The position numbers and the translations under genes were made by a program. A stretch of 64,000 bases of DNA from Cupriavidus cauae (GTDB lineage: Bacteria; Pseudomonadota; Gammaproteobacteria; Burkholderiales; Burkholderiaceae): contig NZ_VWRN01000034.1 of NCBI RefSeq assembly GCF_008632125.1, forward strand, positions 186,001 through 250,000. Direction: 5' to 3'. Below the pieces are notes generated by a model. The model searched no databases. It was not told the DNA's origin and saw only the letters and a list, made by a program, of their open reading frames with translations. This document shows positions 1 to 11,581 of the stretch, piece by piece; within the stretch, counting starts at the first letter, position 1, and each line of letters starts with the position of its first letter.

Positions 1-698
1 AGGAAGTGCTGTCGCACTACGACGTCTACGAGTTCCACCCGGTGGTGGCCAAGCTGCAGACGTTCTGCTCGGAGGACCTGGGCGGCTTCTACCTGGACGT
101 GCTGAAGGACCGGCTCTATACCACCGCGCCGGACTCGAAGGCGCGCCGCGCCGCGCAGAACGCGCTGTTCCACATCACGCAGGCGATGCTGCACTGGATG
201 GCGCCGTTCCTGTCGTTCACCGCCGAGGAAGCGTGGCAGGTGTTCGCGCACGGCACCGCGCATGCCGATACGATCTTCACCAGCACCTACTACACGGTGC
301 CGGAGGTCGACCAGGCCGACGATCTGCTGCAGAAGTGGCACGCGGTGCGCGCGGTACGCGCGGAGGTGACGAAGCAGCTGGAGGCGGTGCGGGCCGAAGG
401 CGGCATCGGCTCGTCGCTGCAGGCGGAGGTTTCCATCCAGGCCGGCGGTCCGGCGCTGGAGGCGCTGGCCAGCCTCGGCGACGATCTGCGCTTCGTGCTG
501 CTGACCTCGGCCGCCACGGTGTCGCCGGCGCCCGAGGCGGGCGACCTGCTGGTGACCGTGCATCCGTCCAGCCATGCCAAGTGCGAGCGCTGCTGGCACT
601 ATCGCGAGGACGTCGGCCATGACGCCGCGCATCCGACCCTGTGCGGCCGCTGCACCAGCAATCTGTTCGGCGCCGGTGAACCGAGGAGCCACGCCTGA
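1..698 (+). CDS. ileS: Isoleucyl-tRNA synthetase, C-terminal part (partial)
   Basis: The window opens inside this cytoplasmic enzyme, which charges tRNA-Ile. The reading frame is open from position 3, and about 231 codons of the C-terminal anticodon-binding part are present. The end carries a zinc-finger pattern CERCWH ... LCGRC (Cys codons at 582, 591, 642 and 651), typical of bacterial IleRS. The stop overlaps the start of lspA by one base (TGATG), so the two are probably translationally coupled. The ileS-lspA order is standard in proteobacteria. The catalytic core lies outside the window. Confidence 0.95.
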   Translation, partial: EVLSHYDVYEFHPVVAKLQTFCSEDLGGFYLDVLKDRLYTTAPDSKARRAAQNALFHITQAMLHWMAPFLSFTAEEAWQVFAHGTAHADTIFTSTYYTVPEVDQADDLLQKWHAVRAVRAEVTKQLEAVRAEGGIGSSLQAEVSIQAGGPALEALASLGDDLRFVLLTSAATVSPAPEAGDLLVTVHPSSHAKCERCWHYREDVGHDAAHPTLCGRCTSNLFGAGEPRSHA

Positions 699-1222
699 TG
701 GCCGCGACCACCCGTACCGCCCGCGGCCGGGCCGCGAGCAACAAGAGCCGCAGCGGCACGCCGCTGCTGTGGCTGGCCTTCGCCGCGCTGGTCGTGGTGC
801 TGGACCAGTTCTTCAAGATCGTGATCGTGCGCAGCTTCGACTATGGAGAATCGCGCCCGGTCACCGGCTTCTTCAACCTGGTGCTGGTCTACAACAAGGG
901 CGCCGCGTTCAGCTTCCTGGCCGACGCCGGCGGCTGGCAGCGCTGGTTCTTCACCGGGCTGGGGCTGGCGGTCGGCGCGTTCATCGTCTGGCTGCTGTTC
1001 CGCCATGCCGGCCAGAGGCTGTTCAGCCTGGCGGTGTCGCTGGTGCTCGGCGGCGCGATCGGCAACGTGATCGACCGCATCGTCTATGGGCATGTGGTCG
1101 ACTTTCTCGACTTCCATCTGCGCGGCTACCACTGGCCGGCGTTCAACGTCGCCGACTGCGCGATCACGGTCGGCGCGGTGCTGCTGATCGTCGACGAATT
1201 CCGGCGGGTGCGCCGGCACTGA
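698..1222 (+). CDS. lspA: Lipoprotein signal peptidase (signal peptidase II)
   Basis: An inner-membrane aspartyl protease that cleaves the signal peptide of diacylglyceryl-prolipoproteins. The 174-residue protein has four hydrophobic segments. Family motifs are NKGAAFS (residues 66-72), NVIDR with Asp126, and FNVAD with Asp153; the two Asp residues form the expected catalytic pair. The first 20 residues are basic and longer than in the E. coli protein. The start overlaps the ileS stop, and a GAGGAG Shine-Dalgarno lies at about 684. It is followed by coaBC on the same strand after about 90 bp. Confidence 0.96.
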   Translation: MAATTRTARGRAASNKSRSGTPLLWLAFAALVVVLDQFFKIVIVRSFDYGESRPVTGFFNLVLVYNKGAAFSFLADAGGWQRWFFTGLGLAVGAFIVWLLFRHAGQRLFSLAVSLVLGGAIGNVIDRIVYGHVVDFLDFHLRGYHWPAFNVADCAITVGAVLLIVDEFRRVRRH

Positions 1223-1312
1223 GCCCGCGCCGAAGCGCGCCGTGCGATGAGCCGGCGCGTCGTTCGGCGCGCCGGTATCATCGACTCCCCCCCTCGCATC
1301 GAAGGCCACTCC

Positions 1313-2512
1313 ATGGATCTGCGCGGCAAACATCTCGTACTCGGGCTGACCGGCGGCATCGCCTGCTACAAGTCGGCCGAGCTGGTCCGGCTGCTGACCA
1401 AGGCCGGCGCCACCGTCCAGGTCGTGATGACCGAGGCGGCGACGCAGTTCATCACGCCGGTCACGATGCAGGCGCTGTCCGGGCGCCCCGTGTTCACCTC
1501 GCAATGGGACGGCCGGATCGCCAACAACATGGCGCATATCGACCTGTCGCGCGAGGCCGATGCGATCGTGATCGCGCCGGCCTCGACCGATTTCCTCGCG
1601 CGGCTGGCCAACGGCCTGTGCGACGACCTGCTGTCGACGCTGTGCATCGCGCGCGATTGCCCGCTGCTGGTGGCGCCGGCGATGAACCGGCAGATGTGGA
1701 TGGCGCCCGCGACCCAGCGCAACATCGCGCAGCTGCGCGCCGACGGCGTCGCGGTGCTCGGTCCGGGCAGCGGCGACCAGGCCTGCGGCGAGGTCGGCGA
1801 CGGCCGCATGCTGGAGCCCGAGGAACTGCTCGACGATATCGTGGCCCACTTCCAGCCGAAGGTGCTGGCGGGCCGCCGCATGCTGATCACCGCCGGCCCG
1901 ACCTTCGAGGCGATCGATCCGGTGCGCGGCATCACCAACCGCTCGTCGGGCAAGATGGGCTTCGCGCTCGCGCGCGCGGCGCGCGAGGCCGGCGCCGACG
2001 TGCTGGTGGTGGCGGGCCCGACCGGGCTCCCGACCCCGCGCGGCGTCGCCCGCATCGACGTGCAGAGCGCTCAGCAGATGCACGACGCGGTGCTGTCGCA
2101 ACTGCGCGGCACCGACGTCTTCGTCGCGGTGGCCGCGGTGGCCGACTGGCGCCCGGCCGAGGTGTCGGAGCAGAAGCTGAAGAAGGCCAACGACACCGAC
2201 ACGCCGACGCTGCGCTTTGTGCAGAACCCGGACATCCTGGCCACCGTGGCGGCCCGGCCGGATGCGCCCTATTGCGTGGGCTTTGCCGCCGAAAGCGAAA
2301 ACCTGGAGCAGTACGGCGAGCAGAAGCGCCGCCGCAAGGGCGTGCCGCTGCTGGTCGGCAATATCGGCCACCACACCTTCGGCCTGGACGAGAACGAGAT
2401 CGTGCTGTTCGACGAGCGCGGCGCCACGCGTCTGCCGCGGGCGGACAAGCTGGCGCTGGCCCGGCAGCTGGTGGCGGCGATCGCCGAGCGGCTGCCGGTC
2501 GCGCGGCCTTGA
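1313..2512 (+). CDS. coaBC: Bifunctional phosphopantothenoylcysteine decarboxylase / phosphopantothenate-cysteine ligase
   Basis: This enzyme catalyses two consecutive steps of coenzyme A synthesis. The 399 residues comprise an N-terminal FMN-dependent CoaC domain (about 1-185: GLTGGIACYKSAE, catalytic His75, PAMN at 122-125, active-site Cys in ACGEVGDGRM) and a C-terminal CoaB ligase domain beginning at TAGPTFEAIDPVRGITNRSS. An in-frame start 22 codons upstream is possible, but the family begins at MDLRGKHLVL, which I chose. It precedes dut, as in many Burkholderiales. Confidence 0.95.
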   Translation: MDLRGKHLVLGLTGGIACYKSAELVRLLTKAGATVQVVMTEAATQFITPVTMQALSGRPVFTSQWDGRIANNMAHIDLSREADAIVIAPASTDFLARLANGLCDDLLSTLCIARDCPLLVAPAMNRQMWMAPATQRNIAQLRADGVAVLGPGSGDQACGEVGDGRMLEPEELLDDIVAHFQPKVLAGRRMLITAGPTFEAIDPVRGITNRSSGKMGFALARAAREAGADVLVVAGPTGLPTPRGVARIDVQSAQQMHDAVLSQLRGTDVFVAVAAVADWRPAEVSEQKLKKANDTDTPTLRFVQNPDILATVAARPDAPYCVGFAAESENLEQYGEQKRRRKGVPLLVGNIGHHTFGLDENEIVLFDERGATRLPRADKLALARQLVAAIAERLPVARP

Positions 2513-2545
2513 CCGGCATCGCGCATATCACCGCCCCCTGCTTGT

Positions 2546-2576
2546 CTCCCCTCTCCACCTGAGGCGGAGAAGGGGA
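2546..2576. repeat. REP-like CCCCTCTCC / GGAGAAGGGG inverted repeat
   Basis: Imperfect inverted repeat just after coaBC, with arms CCCCTCTCC (2548-2556) and GGAGAAGGGG (2566-2575). It resembles the better-formed element at 13941-13966, so the two are probably copies of one repetitive extragenic palindrome family. It may also help end the coaBC transcript, although no T-run follows. Confidence 0.5.
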
Positions 2577-2602
2577 ACACGGTCTCCCTTCGAGCCCCTG
2601 AT

Positions 2603-2643
2603 CCCGTATTCCCGTATTCCATATTCCCGATTCGCACATTCCC
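2603..2643 (+). repeat. TATTCCCG-type short tandem repeat directly before dut
   Basis: Degenerate repeats of about 9 bp (CCCGTATTC repeated, then CATATTCCCGATTCGCACATTCCC-like units) run up to the base before the dut ATG. No purine-rich Shine-Dalgarno is visible, so the repeat occupies the ribosome-binding region. Related runs precede proC (59171-59202) and katA (63401-63433, read on the minus strand). Confidence 0.75.
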
Positions 2644-3144
2644 ATGACCGCTTCCCCGAACCCGACCGTCGAAATCAAGATCCTGGACGCGCGCCTGCAT
2701 GAGTGGGGCCTGCCCAGCTACCAGAGCGACATGGCCGCCGCGATCGACCTGCACGCCTGCCTGGACGCGCCGCTGACGATCGAGCCGGGCACGCCCGCGC
2801 AACTGGTGCCGGCCGGCATCGCGGTGCATATGGGCAACCCGTATATGGCCGCGACGATCGCGCCGCGCTCGGGCCTGGGACACAAGAAGGGCCTGGTGCT
2901 GGGCAACTCGATCGGCGTGATCGACGCCGACTACCAGGGCCCGATCATGGTCAGCGTCTGGAACCGCAATGCGCCGGGCACCGAGCCGATCGTGATCCAG
3001 CCGGGCGAGCGCATCGCGCAGATGATGTTCGTGCCGGTGCTGCGCCCGGTCTTCACGACGGTGGAAGCGTTCTCGAGCGAATCGGCGCGCGGCGCCGGCG
3101 GCTTCGGTTCGACCGGCGTGCATCACGGCGGCGCGGCGGCCTGA
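2644..3144 (+). CDS. dut: Deoxyuridine 5'-triphosphate nucleotidohydrolase (dUTPase)
   Basis: Hydrolyses dUTP to dUMP and pyrophosphate, keeping uracil out of DNA and feeding dTMP synthesis. All five motifs of the trimeric dUTPase family are visible in 166 residues: AAIDLHA (32-38), PRSGLGHKKG (74-83), GVIDADYQG (91-99), GERIAQ (121-126) and the glycine-rich tail RGAGGFGSTG (149-158). Motif 1 has Ala-Ala where AG is more usual. The extension of about 10 residues after motif 5 is unremarkable. The start is the only ATG before motif 1 at the expected distance, but it lacks an obvious Shine-Dalgarno. Confidence 0.96.
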   Translation: MTASPNPTVEIKILDARLHEWGLPSYQSDMAAAIDLHACLDAPLTIEPGTPAQLVPAGIAVHMGNPYMAATIAPRSGLGHKKGLVLGNSIGVIDADYQGPIMVSVWNRNAPGTEPIVIQPGERIAQMMFVPVLRPVFTTVEAFSSESARGAGGFGSTGVHHGGAAA

Positions 3145-3155
3145 GGGTCGCCGGC

Positions 3156-3275
3156 GCGGTCACCGAGGCGGTCACTGGCGCGGTCGCCAACGCAGCCACC
3201 CACGCAGTCACCAACGCAGTTGCCGCCGCAGTCGCCGGCGCGGTCCCCTGCGCAGTCACCGGCCCGGTGACCGGG
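3156..3275. repeat. Ten-unit 12-bp degenerate tandem repeat (GCGGTCACCNNN)
   Basis: Ten consecutive 12-bp units starting with GCGGTC, GCAGTC or a close variant fill the gap between the dut stop and the stop of the convergent glyoxalase-like gene. Because 12 is divisible by three, one frame stays open as tetrapeptide repeats, but no gene start or family supports coding. Confidence 0.85.
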
Positions 3276-3277
3276 CC

Positions 3278-4132
3278 TCAGCGCTGCTCGAACAGCAGCG
3301 CGACGCCGGCGGCCGCGTGGGCCGGGATCAGCGTCTCGGTCGCGCTCAGGTCGAGGCTGGGCACGCCGGCCTCGCGCCACAGCGCGCGCGCCTGTTCCAG
3401 CGACGCGGTGCGCAAGCGGATCGCCGCATAGCCCGGCACCGCCTGGCGGATATGGCCGGTGCCGGTCGCGGCGGCAAGGGCCTGCGGGGTCGACAACACG
3501 AGCGTCGCGTCGCCGACGGCCAGGCTGCAGACGTGCTCGCTCAGCTGGGTCAGCTCGGCGCCCATCAGTTCGGCATAGGCCCGCGCGGCGGCATCGACCA
3601 GCGACGGCGCCACCACCAGGAACATCGTCCCGATCGCCTGCGCACCGTTCGCGTGCGTCATCCATTCCGGCCGCCACAGCAGCTCGGGCGTGCGGTGCTC
3701 GCACAGGAAGAAGCGGGCGCCGGGCGCGTCGTCCATCGCGGTTACGCGGAAGGTGGCCGGGTGTTCCGATCCGTCGTCCAGGCGCACCGGACGCGAGAAC
3801 TCGACCGGCTCGGCGGTATGCCAGCCGCCGCCGCGCAGGGTCGCGGCATCGGCCACCGCATCGTCGCTGCGGCACGACAGCGCGGCGCAGCCCCCGCCGT
3901 GCTGCTGGCTGTGCCAGTAGTACTGCAGCGCCTCGCTGGGGCCGTCGACATGCATCAGCTCGAGATAGTCGCGAGCCAGCATCACGCAATGGTTCTGCGA
4001 GCCCAGCGTATGGAAGCCCCGCGGCGTCAGCGTGAAGCCGAGCCGTTGCCAGGTCTGCGCGGCGGCATCCAGGTCGGGGCAAATCACGACGGCATGGTCG
4101 AACTGGCGCTGCGCTGCGATGGTCGCTGTCAT
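3278..4132 (-). CDS. Glyoxalase-like (VOC superfamily) protein
   Basis: A 284-residue protein of the vicinal-oxygen-chelate type, resembling the glyoxalase-like domain family. It begins MTATIAAQRQFDHAVV and has a βαβββ-like opening (FDHAVVICPDLDAAAQTWQRLG). A second, weaker module lies in the C-terminal half (GTMFLVVAPSLVDAAARAY). Possible metal ligands are His14 and later His/Glu residues, but I cannot assign a substrate. The same frame stays open upstream; the start at 4132 is where family-like sequence begins. It lies 65 bp downstream of a Bug-type binding protein on the same strand, so they may be co-transcribed. Confidence 0.8.
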   Translation of the reverse strand: MTATIAAQRQFDHAVVICPDLDAAAQTWQRLGFTLTPRGFHTLGSQNHCVMLARDYLELMHVDGPSEALQYYWHSQQHGGGCAALSCRSDDAVADAATLRGGGWHTAEPVEFSRPVRLDDGSEHPATFRVTAMDDAPGARFFLCEHRTPELLWRPEWMTHANGAQAIGTMFLVVAPSLVDAAARAYAELMGAELTQLSEHVCSLAVGDATLVLSTPQALAAATGTGHIRQAVPGYAAIRLRTASLEQARALWREAGVPSLDLSATETLIPAHAAAGVALLFEQR

Positions 4133-4197
4133 TGCCGCTGTCCTTGCGTCACGGTGGGACGATTGCCCGGATCGATCGGGGATCGGTCTCGGGGCGA

Positions 4198-5190
4198 TTA
4201 TTCGAACTGAAGATTGGCATGGCGGGCAACCGCCTGCCACCTGTCGTGCTCGCGCCGGACCAGCTGGCCCAGCGCTTCGGGTGTACCGGCCACGGGTTCG
4301 AGGCCATGCGCGGCCAGCGCCGAGGCGACCCGCGGCGCGCGAATCGCGTTCGACAGGGCGCCATGCAGGCGACCGACCACGGCCGCCGGCAGTCCGGCCG
4401 GACCGAACACGCCGATCCAGCCATAGGCCTCGAAGCCCGCCAGGCCCTGCTCCGCGACGGTCGGCACCTGGGGCAGCTGTGCCAGCCGGCGCTCGCCGGT
4501 CACGGCCAGCGCCTTCAGCGTGCGCGTCTGCAGGTGGGCCTGCACGGCCGCGTAGCTCGCCAGCACCAGGTCCGCCTGGTCCGACAGCACCGCCTGCACC
4601 GCCGGCCCCGTGCCCTTGAATGCCACGTGCCGCCACGACGCCCCGCCCTCGCTCGCCAGCGCCTGCGCGGCCAGCTGACTCAGGCTGCCGGAGCCGGGCG
4701 ACGCGACCCGGATCGCTTCGTCACGCTGCCGGGCCAGGCCGATCAGCGCACGAATATTGTCGACCGGCAGCGAAGGATGGACGGCGACCACCAGCGGATG
4801 ACGGGCCAGCTGCGAGATCGGCGTGAAGTCACGGAAGGTGTCGTACGGCAGCTGCTTGTAGGCGATCGGCTGCAGGGCGAGGCTGTCGAAGGCCATCAGC
4901 AGCGTCTGCCCATCGGGCCGGGCGCGCGCCACCGCGGCGGCGGCCTGCAGGCCCGCGGCGCCGGGACGGTGATCGACCACCACCGGCTGGCCGAGCGCCT
5001 GCTTCAGGCCCGGCTGCAGCTGGCGGGCCACCACGTCGCCGCTGCCGCCCGGCGGGATCGGCAGCACCATCGCCACGTGGCCGCCGTACGTGCTCGCGGA
5101 CTCGCCCGGCAAAGCGTGGGCGGTCAACGGGATCGGGGACGTCGCGGCCAGCGGCAGCGACTTCAGCATCAGACGACGCAGGCGAAACAT
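4198..5190 (-). CDS. Bug-family tripartite tricarboxylate transporter substrate-binding protein
   Basis: A predicted periplasmic solute-binding protein of the Bug/TctC type, a family greatly expanded in Burkholderiales. The N-terminus has a basic stretch and a short hydrophobic segment ending near AHA, consistent with a signal peptide. The mature part carries typical Bug sequences: VLPIPPGGSGDVVARQL, GQPVVVDHRPGAAG, and VPTVAEQGLAGFEAYGWIG near the end. No TctA/TctB membrane genes are adjacent, so it is an orphan binding protein, as is common for the family. The ligand is unknown. An internal Met at residue 8 is an alternative start. Confidence 0.88.
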   Translation of the reverse strand: MFRLRRLMLKSLPLAATSPIPLTAHALPGESASTYGGHVAMVLPIPPGGSGDVVARQLQPGLKQALGQPVVVDHRPGAAGLQAAAAVARARPDGQTLLMAFDSLALQPIAYKQLPYDTFRDFTPISQLARHPLVVAVHPSLPVDNIRALIGLARQRDEAIRVASPGSGSLSQLAAQALASEGGASWRHVAFKGTGPAVQAVLSDQADLVLASYAAVQAHLQTRTLKALAVTGERRLAQLPQVPTVAEQGLAGFEAYGWIGVFGPAGLPAAVVGRLHGALSNAIRAPRVASALAAHGLEPVAGTPEALGQLVRREHDRWQAVARHANLQFE

Positions 5191-5267
5191 CGGTGGCTCG
5201 TTCAGCTTGCCGGCAGGCTCGGCGCCGCGTCAGGCGGCGGCCCGCACCGTGCTCGGCCAAATGAATA

Positions 5268-5289
5268 GGGGCGGCATCGCTGCCGCCCC
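5268..5289. terminator. Strong hairpin downstream of clpA
   Basis: Perfect 9-bp stem GGGGCGGCA / TGCCGCCCC with a TCGC loop, about 80 bp past the clpA stop and upstream of the Bug gene. On the minus strand it is followed only by TATTCATTT, so termination is likely but not textbook. Confidence 0.55.
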
Positions 5290-5367
5290 GTACTATTTTG
5301 CCGAAGGATAGCATGGAACGCGGGTGACGGGCCTTGTCCGCCCCGCCACCCGCTTCCTTTCCTGCGA

Positions 5368-7661
<2,294 letters not shown>

Positions 7662-7665
<4 letters not shown>

Positions 7666-7988
7666 GCTTCCTCCATCACGCACTGCAGTGGATGCCCTGC
7701 CTGCCGCGCGTGCGTTGACACCAGCTCGACCTTCGTCGCGGCGATATCCCTGGTATAGATACCGCAGACTCCCTTGCCTTCCCGATGGACGGTCAGCATG
7801 ATTTGCGTCGCCGTTTCTCGGTCCCTGCTGAAATACTGTTGCAGGATCATGACGACAAACTCCATCGGAGTGTAGTCGTCGTTCAGCAGGACGACCTTGT
7901 ACATGGCCGGCGGTTTGAGCGCCTGCTCTTTCCGCTCCAGTACGGTGCCTGCATCGCGTTGTGGGACATTCGCCAGCCGTGTAGCCAT
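7662..7988 (-). CDS. clpS: ATP-dependent Clp protease adaptor ClpS
   Basis: A small adaptor that binds the ClpA N-domain and delivers N-degron substrates. It has 108 residues with the family core [17 protein letters not shown] and [19 protein letters not shown]. The N-terminal extension of about 30 residues is expected to be flexible. It overlaps clpA by four bases (ATGA), which implies translational coupling and one transcript. It is divergent from the cold-shock gene. Confidence 0.97.
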
Positions 7989-8232
7989 GGCTTTATTCTA
8001 ACCCCTCCGCTCAAGTCTGCAATTTGGGCAAAAGCTGTCGGTTTCAAGGGCCAGCTACCATTTCCGGACAATCCTCGCCCCTCCAACCGCGCCGCCCGGC
8101 GCAGCGGGGAACGGCGTGCCCGAGGGCGTGCCCCAGGGCGTGCCAATGCGCGCTGCGCGAGCCGTCACAGTAGCACGGTTGCCCGCCGTCCCATTCCTGC
8201 CACATTGGCATCAGGGTCGGGAATGTGCCGGG

Positions 8233-8261
8233 TTGACAGTCTGATTGTTTGCCAGAAGAAT
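8233..8261 (+). promoter_or_regulatory. Likely sigma-70 promoter of the cold-shock gene
   Basis: TTGACA at 8233-8238, a 17-bp spacer, then AAGAAT at 8256-8261 (4 of 6 matches to TATAAT). Transcription from about 8268 would give a leader of roughly 190 nt, the length expected for a cspA-type mRNA. Confidence 0.6.
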
Positions 8262-8274
8262 CGTTCGGACATTC

Positions 8275-8455
8275 AGGTCCGGTCCCGCGAGCCAAAGCAA
8301 CAGACCGGACCTCGAGTGCTCCGTGAGCAGGGAGGCCTACGGAGCTGGCAGCGGCGCCTCGACAGAGGCGCTGCAGTGTTTGGTGCAACGGTGCGTTGCG
8401 CCGGCGGCTGGCCTGAGCGCCCCCCTGTTTGAAATCTGTTTTTTCGTTGGGGGAG
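8275..8455 (+). promoter_or_regulatory. Structured 5' leader of the cold-shock mRNA (four hairpins plus masked ribosome-binding site)
   Basis: Four consecutive stem-loops can be read directly. H1 is 8275-8284 with 8303-8312, 10 bp, perfect. H2 is 8318-8324 with 8339-8345, 7 bp, perfect. H3 is 8348-8360 with 8365-8374, 10 bp with a 3-nt bulge and a GACA loop. H4 is 8382-8390 with 8394-8402, 9 bp including one G-U pair. A C6 run at 8420-8425 can pair with the GGGGGAG ribosome-binding site at 8449-8455. The layout suggests a temperature-responsive leader; no known riboswitch fold was recognised. The rest of the clpS-csp gap (7989-8232) holds no gene that I can see. Confidence 0.65.
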
Positions 8456-8458
8456 TTT

Positions 8459-8665
8459 ATGGCAAGCGGTACGGTCAAATGGTTCAATGATGCCAAGGGC
8501 TTCGGGTTTATCACCCCGGACGACGGTAACGAAGAACTGTTTGCGCACTTTTCGGCTATCCAGATGAATGGCTTCAAAACCCTGAAAGAGGGCCAGCGCG
8601 TTTCATTCGAAATCGTGCAAGGTCCGAAGGGCAAGCAAGCCACGAACATCCAGAGCGCCGCCTGA
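8459..8665 (+). CDS. Cold-shock protein (CspA family)
   Basis: A 68-residue single cold-shock domain that binds single-stranded RNA and DNA. It begins [18 protein letters not shown], which includes the RNP1-like KGFGFI, and continues with LFAHFSAI (RNP2-like). An in-frame start ten codons upstream is possible but would lie within the leader; the family starts at MASGTVKW, preceded by GGGGGAG. The position next to clpS matches the common clpA-clpS-csp arrangement, where the gene is often called cspD, but the sequence is general CspA type. Confidence 0.95.
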   Translation: MASGTVKWFNDAKGFGFITPDDGNEELFAHFSAIQMNGFKTLKEGQRVSFEIVQGPKGKQATNIQSAA

Positions 8666-8787
8666 GCGCGACATCGCGACCGCACCGGCCGACAGAGCGC
8701 GCGGCGGTCGCTACAGGCTTCGGCGGCAGGCGTCCGGCGGGGGCAATCGGATCATCGATTGCCGAGGCGCAGGTCGTTGAATCCTGG

Positions 8788-8818
8788 GGAAAGGGCCCGG
8801 CAATGCCGGGCCTTTTCC
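8788..8818 (+). terminator. Rho-independent terminator of the cold-shock gene
   Basis: A 14-pair stem (one G-T wobble) around an AAT loop, core GGCCCGGC / GCCGGGCC, followed by TTTTCC in the descending arm. It separates the cold-shock gene from the 13-bp repeat field. Confidence 0.8.
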
Positions 8819-8833
8819 ATTCCGGCAGCCCCG

Positions 8834-9062
8834 CATCGGCCGCCCACATTGGCCGCCGGCATCGGTGACCCATATCGGCCGCCCACATCGACCACCTCCC
8901 TGGGCCATAGATCCTGGCCACCCACCTTGGCCGCCGAACTTGGCCACCCGCCTTGGCGACCCACCTTGGCTGCCGACCTTGGCCGCCGGCCTTGGCTGCC
9001 CACCTTGGCCGCCGACCTTGGCCGCCCACGTTGGGCGTCCACCTTGGTCGCCTACATCGGCC
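8834..9062. repeat. 13-bp degenerate tandem repeat array (CTTGGCCGCCCAC)
   Basis: About 18 head-to-tail units of a 13-bp sequence with consensus CTTGGCCGCCCAC/GAC. The first five read CATCGGCCGCCCA-like and later ones CTTGGCYGCCSAC; one pair deviates to 14 and 12 bp. Because 13 is not divisible by three, all three frames give 13-residue peptide repeats, and none looks like a gene. It fills the gap between the csp terminator and the icd terminator. Two units of the same sequence recur at about 14000-14028. Confidence 0.9.
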
Positions 9063-9080
9063 CGCTTTAAACCCGGCTCA

Positions 9081-9117
9081 AAAAACAAACCCCCGCTACC
9101 TGACGGCAACGGGGGTT
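9081..9117 (-). terminator. Rho-independent terminator of icd
   Basis: On the minus strand, AACCCCCG (9117-9110) and CGGGGGTT (9095-9088) form an 8-bp stem with a 14-nt loop, followed by TGTTTTTT. It lies about 60 bp past the icd stop. Confidence 0.85.
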
Positions 9118-9175
9118 CGCGCCAACACCGCGCACCGCGCAGCCAGAGGCAGCGCGACGCGCGCGAAGCGGGCGA

Positions 9176-10426
<1,251 letters not shown>

Positions 10427-10566
10427 GACGTCTCCAGTACGGAACGGGGGTTTTCGAACGGCCGGCGGGTTCGTGACCAGACGGCGAAATGCGGGCCTAG
10501 CGGGAGGCATTGTAACGGCCCTCGCGACACCGGCATTGCTGCATCGCGAGACTGCGTCCTATCTGG

Positions 10567-10580
10567 GTCTTATATAAGAC
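10567..10580. promoter_or_regulatory. Perfect 14-bp palindrome GTCTTATATAAGAC between icd and the rluE-like gene
   Basis: A fully symmetric 14-mer in the divergent icd/rluE-like promoter region; the TATATAA core could also serve as a -10 element. A near-copy (GTCTTATATAAGATA) lies at 18176-18190 in the argF/DUF3579 region. Its symmetry and placement suggest a transcription-factor operator; the regulator is not identified here. Confidence 0.6.
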
Positions 10581-10691
10581 ACAAGACCGGTTTCGTATTA
10601 TGCAGCAATTTTTCATCATCCGCCATCCCGGACAGCCGCTTGCGTCATGCCCGCTGCGGCATACTGGCGCCTTTCCCGCACCGGTTTCCCC

Positions 10692-11504
10692 ATGACATTG
10701 ATCGCCCTGAACAAGCCGTTCGGCACCATGAGCCAGTTCTCGCCCCATCCGAGCCGGCAGACGCTCGCCGACTGGATCGCGATGCCGGACGTCTATCCCG
10801 CCGGCCGGCTCGACGCCGACAGCGAGGGGCTGCTGCTGCTGACCGATGACGGCGTGCTGCAGGCGCGCATCGCCGACCCGCGCCAGAAGCTGGCCAAGAC
10901 CTATCTGGCGCAGGTCGAAGGCGTGCCGGACGAGGCCGCGCTGGCCCGGCTGCGCGCCGGCCTCGACCTTGGCGACTTCCAAACCCTGCCGGCGCAGGCC
11001 ACGTTGATCGACGAGCCGGATTTCCTGTGGCCGCGCACGCCGCCGATCCGCTTTCGCGCCGCGATCCCGACGCAGTGGCTGGAGATCGTGATCCACGAGG
11101 GCAAGAACCGGCAGGTGCGCCGCATGACCGCGGCGGTCGGCTACCCGACGCTGCGGCTGGTCCGGGTCGGCATCGGCGCGCTGGACCTGCGCCAGCTGGG
11201 TCTCGCCCCGGGGCAATGGCAGGAGGTCGCGCCGCAGAGCCTGGGCATGAGCGGGCCTGCCCGTGGCGCCACGCCCGTCCGGCCTCGGCCAAGTTCCGGT
11301 GGCGCCAACTCGGGCCGCACGAAGCCGGGCCGCACGAGCCCCGGCCCCGCCAATCCGGGGCGCACCGGCACGAGCCCCGAAAACGCCGGCCCCGGCAAGG
11401 CCCGCCGTACCGACGCGGGTCGTACCAACACCGGCCGCACCAACGCCGGCCGTAACGACTCGGACCGGACTGCCGGCCCCAGCCGCCGCCGGCGGCCGGG
11501 CTAG
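10692..11504 (+). CDS. 23S rRNA pseudouridine synthase (RluE/RsuA family) with repetitive C-terminal tail
   Basis: A 270-residue protein. The first 180 or so residues are an RsuA/RluB/E/F-type pseudouridine synthase: the catalytic Asp lies in [15 protein letters not shown] (about residues 36-50), and [20 protein letters not shown] is present. It best resembles RluE, which modifies 23S rRNA U2457 in E. coli. After about residue 190 there is a basic low-complexity tail of GRT-containing repeats ([23 protein letters not shown]), unlike the compact family. I chose [11 protein letters not shown] as the start; an upstream in-frame Met adds 15 non-family residues. Confidence 0.88.
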   Translation: MTLIALNKPFGTMSQFSPHPSRQTLADWIAMPDVYPAGRLDADSEGLLLLTDDGVLQARIADPRQKLAKTYLAQVEGVPDEAALARLRAGLDLGDFQTLPAQATLIDEPDFLWPRTPPIRFRAAIPTQWLEIVIHEGKNRQVRRMTAAVGYPTLRLVRVGIGALDLRQLGLAPGQWQEVAPQSLGMSGPARGATPVRPRPSSGGANSGRTKPGRTSPGPANPGRTGTSPENAGPGKARRTDAGRTNTGRTNAGRNDSDRTAGPSRRRRPG

Positions 11505-11581
11505 CCGCGCTGCGCTATGCTTGCGGCTGCGTTCCGCTGCGGTTCCGCCGCGTCGCGCCGCGTTTTCCTGACTCCGCCGAC

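Noticed and set aside
3156-3275. Coding of a tetrapeptide-repeat protein from the 12-bp array
   Set aside because: One frame stays open only because 12 is divisible by three; there is no start with a ribosome-binding site and the array fills the gap between two convergent stops.
4133-4636. Upstream extension of the glyoxalase-like frame
   Set aside because: The extension lies antisense-out-of-frame within the Bug gene, is Gly/Arg/Ala-rich and has no family sequence; start placed at 4132.
8834-9062. CRISPR array or repeat protein gene in the 13-bp repeat field
   Set aside because: Units are contiguous with no unique spacers and no cas genes are present; the 13-bp period makes all frames repetitive, so coding is not indicated.
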